Source: Sporichthya polymorpha DSM 43042 (lineage in GTDB: Bacteria; Actinomycetota; Actinomycetes; Sporichthyales; Sporichthyaceae). Taken from it: a DNA stretch of 55,976 nucleotides. The stretch's first letter is position 1; every line of letters starts with the position of its first letter. Below are positions 51,885 through 55,976 of the stretch, piece after piece. Location of the stretch: contig NZ_KB913029.1 in assembly GCF_000384115.1 (NCBI RefSeq), positions 308,446 through 364,421 of the forward strand. The letters are read 5' to 3'. A program made the position numbers and the translations under genes. Under the pieces are notes generated by a model. It did not search any database, was not told where the DNA came from, and was given only the letters and a program-made list of their open reading frames with translations.

Positions 51885-52941
51885 GAGGCTCACTCTGCGA
51901 GGGCTGACGGGGCGTGGAGCGCACTGCACGGGCGATTTCGGTCCACCGGCCCAGGTTTTCGGGGTTGCGCGCCAGGTCCTCGACTGTCAGATACGAGATC
52001 ACGCGCTCCGCAACCCCTCCGTAGCGAGCGACGAGCGTGTCCGCGATCGAATCCCACGGTCCGATGAGGGCGAAGTGCTCAAGCATTTCGTCGGTGATCA
52101 GGGCCGTCATGCTGGCGGTGTCCCCAGCGCGTAGCAAGTGGTGGAGATTCTCGGAGGTTCCTTCGAATCCAAGGTCGTCGAACTGGAACGCGTAATTGAG
52201 GGTGGAGCCGTAGAAGGCAATCTGGCGCCGAGTTCGGGCAGTGAGAGCCTCGCGCTCCTCCGTAGTGTCTCCGGGCACGATGAACACCGGGACGAGGAGG
52301 TCGACCGTTCCCGGTGCCCGCTCCGCCGCCTCCTCGCCGATGCGCACCGCTGGTACCAGGCGGTTGTGGAGATAGGGCAAGGAGTGCAGCGGATGCACGT
52401 GAAGCCCGTCGGCGTATTCGCCGGCCATCCTTGCCATCCAGGGTCCGACCGCGGACACGTCAACCTTGATCTGACCGTGCTCATGGGGCTCGGGGCGGAA
52501 CGTGGGCGGCAGGAAGTTCAGATCGTAATACCTGCTGTGGTGGTCGAGTTCCCGCTCGCCCCGGAACGTAGCGAGGATATCCTGCACGGCAAGCAGGTAG
52601 TCGCGCAGACGGGGCCCCGGGGGATCGAAGGGGACACCGTAGCGGCGCTCGACGTGGGCTTTCACCTGACTGCCCAGCCCAAGTCGAAAGCGCCCACCGG
52701 TGTTGCCCGCCAGCTCCCAGGCCGTCATCGCCGCGATCATGGGACTCATCGGGAACGCCACCGCGATGCCGGTGGTAAAGGTCAAGGTCGGGGCCGCCAT
52801 AGCGGCCGCGGCGATGCTGATCCACGGAGTTGCGCCGACGTCCGTAAAGGTCATCCCGGTGAACCCGCTGCCGTCGAGACGCCGGGCCAAGTCGCTGATC
52901 ATGTCCCATTGGGTTGGACGGACCATTACGTCGATCTGCAT
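51859..52941 (-). CDS. LLM-class F420-dependent oxidoreductase
   Basis: 360 residues of the luciferase-like monooxygenase fold: the N-terminal barrel, TGIAVAFPMSPMIAAMTAWEL and the RFRLGLGSQVKAHVERRYG segment are typical of actinobacterial F420-using members. GAGGA precedes the ATG. It likely carries out an F420-linked redox or oxygenation step. It lies 163 bp after a second, divergent LLM gene on the same strand, so the two may act in sequence. Confidence 0.9.
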   Translation of the reverse strand: MQIDVMVRPTQWDMISDLARRLDGSGFTGMTFTDVGATPWISIAAAAMAAPTLTFTTGIAVAFPMSPMIAAMTAWELAGNTGGRFRLGLGSQVKAHVERRYGVPFDPPGPRLRDYLLAVQDILATFRGERELDHHSRYYDLNFLPPTFRPEPHEHGQIKVDVSAVGPWMARMAGEYADGLHVHPLHSLPYLHNRLVPAVRIGEEAAERAPGTVDLLVPVFIVPGDTTEEREALTARTRRQIAFYGSTLNYAFQFDDLGFEGTSENLHHLLRAGDTASMTALITDEMLEHFALIGPWDSIADTLVARYGGVAERVISYLTVEDLARNPENLGRWTEIARAVRSTPRQPSQSEPPTGLACAP

Positions 52942-52990
52942 GGCAATCCTCGTCGTCGGTGCGCGTCTTGAATGTCCTGCGGTGCCTCTG

Positions 52991-53018
52991 AGGAACGGGC
53001 GGCCGGAGATCCGTTCCT
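52991..53018. repeat. Hairpin between the LLM genes
   Basis: AGGAACGG (52991-52998) and CCGTTCCT (53011-53018) form 8-bp arms with a 12-nt loop in the 163-bp gap. No T-tract follows on the minus strand, so the role (partial terminator or mRNA end) is uncertain. Confidence 0.35.
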
Positions 53019-53104
53019 GGGTTCTGACCGGGCTGGATGGAAGGGAGTCACCCGAACCCGTAGCACGGCTCCTTCTTCTCGCCCGTGTCTCATTCGGAGG
53101 AGAC

Positions 53105-54019
53105 TCAGGTCGAAAAGAACGACTCCGCGTAGGCGTGCAGAGCGTCGACAGTCGCCTCGACGGAGGTGCCGGCAGGCCGGAACACGAAGCTGTTCACCCC
53201 CGCCTCCTGAATAGACCCTAGGTGCTCGCGGTGTTCCTCGACCGAGATCGTTCGCGGGTCGTAATACGTGTGCGGGGTGTGGACCTGGAAGAACAGTGGG
53301 CGTGATCGGTTGGGCTGGCGCTCCAGAATTCCTTCGCGGACCTCGGAGATCTGCGATCGGAGTTCTTCGATCGTCGTGATCTGTGGGGTGCGCGTCGTGC
53401 GCGCCATCTCTGCGCTGGCCATCAGAGGACTCCATCCGTCGGCAGACATCGCACGAACGCGGGCGGTGCGGCTGTTCCCCCCGATGATCAAGGGCGGGCC
53501 GCCCGGGTGGCACGGAGCCGGGACCGCAGCAACCTCGACGGCCTCGAAGTGCTCGCCTTCGTAACTGAACGAGGTCTCGCGCCACAACCCACGCATCACC
53601 TCGAGCGACTCCTCGAAAAGGGAGTTCCGCTGTTCGAACTCCACGCCCAGTGCGCGGAACTCCGATCGCAAGTATCCGGTACCGACCACCGCAACAGCTC
53701 GCCCGCCGGACAGGATATCGATCGTCGTCAGGGCCTTGGCGGACAGGAACGGGTTGCGATAGGGCACGACCAGTAAGTAGGCCATGAGTTTCAGCCGCGA
53801 GGTCTGGCCCGCGCAGTACGCCAACGCGGCAAAGACGTCGAGAGACTCGTGGCCCCCGGCGGCCAACCACTTCTGAGAGGGGGCGGGATGATCCGTGAAT
53901 GCGATGGCGTCGTAGCCCAGATCGTCCGCTGCCCGAACGATAGCGGACATACCGTCCGGGCGCAGAATCTTGGGGTCGTAGCCAGGTGCGGAAACTGGAT
54001 GTTCAACGGTAAATCTCAT
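53105..54019 (-). CDS. LLM-class F420-dependent oxidoreductase
   Basis: 304 residues. The luciferase-like fold is visible in DLGYDAIAFTDHPAPSQKW, LLVVPYRNPFLSAKALTTID and the VGTGYLRSEFRALGV segment. AAGGAG precedes the ATG. It is only remotely related to the LLM at 51859-52941. The upstream gene is the isochorismatase-like protein, 48 bp away, which suggests one transcript. Confidence 0.9.
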   Translation of the reverse strand: MRFTVEHPVSAPGYDPKILRPDGMSAIVRAADDLGYDAIAFTDHPAPSQKWLAAGGHESLDVFAALAYCAGQTSRLKLMAYLLVVPYRNPFLSAKALTTIDILSGGRAVAVVGTGYLRSEFRALGVEFEQRNSLFEESLEVMRGLWRETSFSYEGEHFEAVEVAAVPAPCHPGGPPLIIGGNSRTARVRAMSADGWSPLMASAEMARTTRTPQITTIEELRSQISEVREGILERQPNRSRPLFFQVHTPHTYYDPRTISVEEHREHLGSIQEAGVNSFVFRPAGTSVEATVDALHAYAESFFST

Positions 54020-54067
54020 ACACGCTCCTTGGCCGACCCATCCTCCAGGAAGTCGTGACCCCCAGGG

Positions 54068-54697
54068 TCACTGCCCCGCGATAGCCCGCATCACAGCCTC
54101 GGAGTCAGTTACCGTCGCCAGGAGCGGCAGCGTGTGCGCAACCGAGAAGGCATGCGTCTGCTCAGTCCCACCGGCGGTGCAATCCTCCGCGACCACCACG
54201 TGGTACCCCCGGTTGACTGCCTCCACAGACGACGCGGGAATCGCGATGTTGGTCGAGATCCCCACCAACACGACGGTGCGGACACCGCGCATGCGCAGGA
54301 AGGCGTCCAACTCTGTTCCGTGGAAGGCGGACAATGAGTGAATACGCCGCGTGACAAGGTCCGAATCCTCGGGAGTCAGCGAGGGGTGGATCTCCGCCGC
54401 CGGAACACCCTCACGGAGCTTGCCCGACTTCACCACGCTGGCCATCAACCGGGAGTTCGTGCCCGTCCCGTTGAAGTTGGAAAACGGGACGAAGGTGGAG
54501 TGCGCCACCGGGAGGCCGACCCGGCGGAACGCGGCGGCCAAAATTGCGATGCGCGCAACAATGCCACGATTCCTGGCCTGCTCAGCCAATCCAGCGATCA
54601 CGATGTCTTCATCATCGTCGCCGATGAAGCCGACTTGGCATTCAGAGATGACAAGGGCGGCAGGAGTGCCTGGCTCGAGGCCACGGATGGGCATCAT
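54068..54697 (-). CDS. Isochorismatase-fold protein without the catalytic triad
   Basis: 209 residues with the cysteine-hydrolase fold. The usual Asp position is Glu19 (in VISECQVGF), the Lys stretch LVTRRIHSLSAF has no Lys, and the nucleophilic Cys of the TNxC motif is Ala152 (in STNIAIPASS). It is therefore not a standard amidase; a binding, isomerase or structural role is possible. The ATG has no Shine-Dalgarno site and overlaps a palindrome, so the mRNA may be leaderless. It is the first gene of the LLM unit. Confidence 0.83.
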   Translation of the reverse strand: MMPIRGLEPGTPAALVISECQVGFIGDDDEDIVIAGLAEQARNRGIVARIAILAAAFRRVGLPVAHSTFVPFSNFNGTGTNSRLMASVVKSGKLREGVPAAEIHPSLTPEDSDLVTRRIHSLSAFHGTELDAFLRMRGVRTVVLVGISTNIAIPASSVEAVNRGYHVVVAEDCTAGGTEQTHAFSVAHTLPLLATVTDSEAVMRAIAGQ

Positions 54698-54708
54698 CTT
54701 ACTAAGAT
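54696..54708. promoter_or_regulatory. Palindrome ATCTTA-C-TAAGAT over a start codon
   Basis: Perfect 6-bp arms around one base. Its left half, ATCTTACT, is a member of the island's leader motif. It covers the start codon (54695-54697) of the isochorismatase-like gene. A bound repressor would block both transcription and translation start. Confidence 0.5.
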
Positions 54709-54730
54709 AGATGATTTGACCACGTGCGCG

Positions 54731-55288
54731 CTAGGGCGTGTTGATCAAGTCTGTTCTGATCCAGATCAGGGTTGAGGCGAGCAGGATTCCGGCGCGGTAG
54801 TTGCGGGCGGTCTTGTCGGTGCGGGTGGCGATCCCGCGCCAGTTCTTCAGGCGGTTGAACGAGCGCTCGACGACGTTGCGTCGCCGGTAGAGTCCGGCGT
54901 CGAGCTTGGGTGGGCGTCCCCCGGCAGGCCCTTTTCGTCGGCGGTTGGCGAGTTGATCGTCGCGGTCGGGGATGTTCGCCTTGATCTGACGTCGGGCCAG
55001 GTAGGAGCGGTTGGCCTTGGAGGGGTAGCCCTTATCGGCGATGACCATGGCCGGGCGGGTCCGTGGCCGGCCCGGTCCCAGCCGGCGTACGCGTACCCCG
55101 TCCAGGACCGCCGGGAGCATGGTGGTGTCGTTGATGTTGCCGGGGGTCAGCACCAGGTTCAGCGGGCGGCCTCGTGGTCTGCGTCTGAGTTCGTGAGGGT
55201 TCTGGCCGGAGAAAAACCCAACCAGGAACCGGTGCGCCTGACCCGGCAGGAGGCCGGCGATGGTGTCCGATCCGAAGATGGGCAACAA
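54731..55288 (-). mobile_element. IS5-family transposase, 5'-truncated remnant
   Basis: 185 codons. The C-terminal DDE half is intact in appearance: GRPLNLVLTPGNINDTTML, IADKGYPSKANRSYL, NRRRKGPAGGRPPKLD and the ERSFNRLKNWRGIATRTDK signature. The N-terminal half (DNA-binding and first Asp) is missing: the first 35 or so codons, upstream of RPRGRPLNL, are unrelated and overlap the IS3-type element. The element's right end should lie near the stop codon at 54731; no matching opposite end is present. It is inactive on its own. Confidence 0.85.
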
Positions 55289-55595
55289 GCGACGGCGCCG
55301 GTTGGCGCCGAGCGAGAAGTACGAGATCTATGTCGGGCTCCTTTCGGGGCAGTTCACCCAACGCGAGGCCGCGGACAAGGCCGGGGTCGATCGCTCGACG
55401 ATCGTCACGATCGCCCGGACCGCGAAACAAGGCGCGCTCGATGCCCTGGCCGCTGCAGTGCCGGGCCGGCCAGGTCAGTCCCGGGAGTCGGTCGAGCTGG
55501 CCGCGCTCAAGGCGGAGAACGAGCGGCTGCGGGCCACGATCACCGAGCAGGCGGTGGCCCTGCACCTGCACGAGGGAAAAGCGCGTTGGGACTGA
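55260..55595 (+). CDS. IS3-type transposase OrfA
   Basis: 111 residues: an Arg/Lys-rich start, a helix-turn-helix (about 30-55, FTQREAADKAGVDRSTIVTIAR) and a leucine-zipper-like helix (about 80-103, LAALKAENERLRATI), as in IS3 OrfA proteins. AGGAGG lies 6 bp before the ATG at 55260. Near the end the heptamer G GGA AAA (55574-55580) sits exactly in the zero frame, a classical -1 slippery site, and a -1 slip leads straight into OrfB. Confidence 0.85.
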   Translation: MVSDPKMGNKRRRRLAPSEKYEIYVGLLSGQFTQREAADKAGVDRSTIVTIARTAKQGALDALAAAVPGRPGQSRESVELAALKAENERLRATITEQAVALHLHEGKARWD

Positions 55596-55976
55596 ACGCC
55601 GGCCCGGTCCCGGCCCGCGTAGAGGCACCTGTCAAGGCCGGCCTGCTCGCCCTGATCGAGCACGCCGGCACCGAGGGCTGGCCGGCGGCGAAGTCGTGCC
55701 GGCTGCTCGGACTCGACGCCCAGCGGGTGCACCGTTGGCGCGAGCGGGACAAGGCCGGGGCACTGACCGATGCCCGCCCGGGCGGGTGCGTGCACGGCCT
55801 GCTGCCCGCCGAACGCGAAGCCATCGTGGCCCTGGCCGACGCGTGGGGCGAGGTCGACCGTTCGCACCGCAAGCTCGCGCACCGCGGCTCCCGCCTCGGC
55901 GTCGTGCACGTCTCGGAGTCCACGATGCTGCGCACGCTGAGCGCCGAAGGTCTTGTCCTGCCAGGGAAACCAGCCC
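55592..55976 (+). CDS. IS3-type transposase OrfB, partial (runs off window)
   Basis: An open frame without a stop to the window end, in the -1 frame relative to OrfA. It encodes LLALIEHAGTEGWPAAKSC, a helix-turn-helix with LDAQRVHRWRERDKAG, and WGEVDRSHRKLAHRGSRL followed by VHVSESTMLRTL, matching the N-terminal part of actinobacterial IS3-type integrase-core transposases. The catalytic DDE core lies beyond the window. It is probably made as an OrfAB fusion by frameshifting at 55574-55580. Confidence 0.8.
   Translation, partial: MNAGPVPARVEAPVKAGLLALIEHAGTEGWPAAKSCRLLGLDAQRVHRWRERDKAGALTDARPGGCVHGLLPAEREAIVALADAWGEVDRSHRKLAHRGSRLGVVHVSESTMLRTLSAEGLVLPGKPA

Larger units (their letters stand above)
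55260..55976 (+). mobile_element. IS3-type insertion sequence, left part
   Basis: Comprises OrfA and the beginning of OrfB. Its left boundary lies somewhere upstream of 55260, within the sequence now fused to the IS5 remnant (about 55185-55260); I could not find a clear terminal inverted repeat. Insertion of this element is the likely cause of the IS5 truncation. It marks the right edge of the catabolic island. Confidence 0.7.

Noticed and set aside
1-55976. CRISPR array or defence system
   Set aside because: No regularly spaced repeats with unique spacers, and no Cas-, nuclease- or toxin-like proteins were seen; the short repeats present are operator-sized.

Overview
The window comes from a high-GC actinobacterium. 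Evidence: strong third-position G/C, many GTG starts, two luciferase-like (F420-type) oxidoreductases, a mycofactocin-type short-chain dehydrogenase, and paired acyl-CoA dehydrogenases and Ltp/DUF35 proteins like those in actinobacterial steroid catabolism. The genus cannot be fixed from sequence alone. Almost everything here belongs to a large catabolic island for an unidentified hydrophobic, branched or cyclic compound (terpenoid- or steroid-like), bounded on the right by insertion-sequence material.

Layout. 1-2434: a DoxX-TetR pair on the minus strand, diverging from a GntR/FCD regulator. 2498-18177: a tightly coupled 16-gene minus-strand operon that begins and ends with two nearly identical P450 genes. 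Between them, in transcription order, lie an acyl-CoA ligase, enoyl-CoA hydratase, SCP2 carrier, aldehyde dehydrogenase, amidohydrolase-fold protein, an acyl-CoA dehydrogenase pair, a thiolase-like Ltp with its DUF35 partner, a third acyl-CoA dehydrogenase, a two-TM protein, an atypical crotonase, and a second DUF35-Ltp pair. 18678-20380: a frameshifted DHA2-type efflux gene. 20559-29442: an uptake operon with a secreted anchored protein, two identical substrate-binding lipoproteins, a paralogous two-TM protein, LivG, LivF and a fused LivH-LivM permease. 29632-34154: a second acyl-CoA dehydrogenase pair, a double-hotdog dehydratase and an alpha/beta hydrolase. 34283-36294: the P450 redox chain ([3Fe-4S]-type ferredoxin, ferredoxin reductase) plus a MarR regulator. 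36676-51884: short units carrying thioesterases, a CoA-transferase, short-chain dehydrogenases, acyl-CoA dehydrogenase, thiolase, an amidohydrolase, a second ligase, three crotonases and small unknown proteins. 51859-54697: two LLM oxidoreductases and an isochorismatase-fold protein lacking its catalytic triad. 54731-55976: an IS5-family remnant overlapping an IS3-type element that runs off the window.

How the parts fit (inference): the Liv-type ABC system imports the compound; P450s fed by the ferredoxin and its reductase hydroxylate it; dehydrogenases oxidise the alcohol to an acid; the ligases and CoA-transferase activate it; and the acyl-CoA dehydrogenases, hydratases, thiolase and Ltp/DUF35 retro-aldolase pairs shorten it. 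Several AT-rich leaders share an 8-bp motif (roughly AKNNWACT), so much of the island may answer to one regulator. The most unusual features are the CDS-exact duplication of the binding protein, the P450-bracketed operon with two Ltp/DUF35 modules, the two-TM protein family shared by the uptake and degradation operons, and several enzyme folds that have lost catalytic residues.
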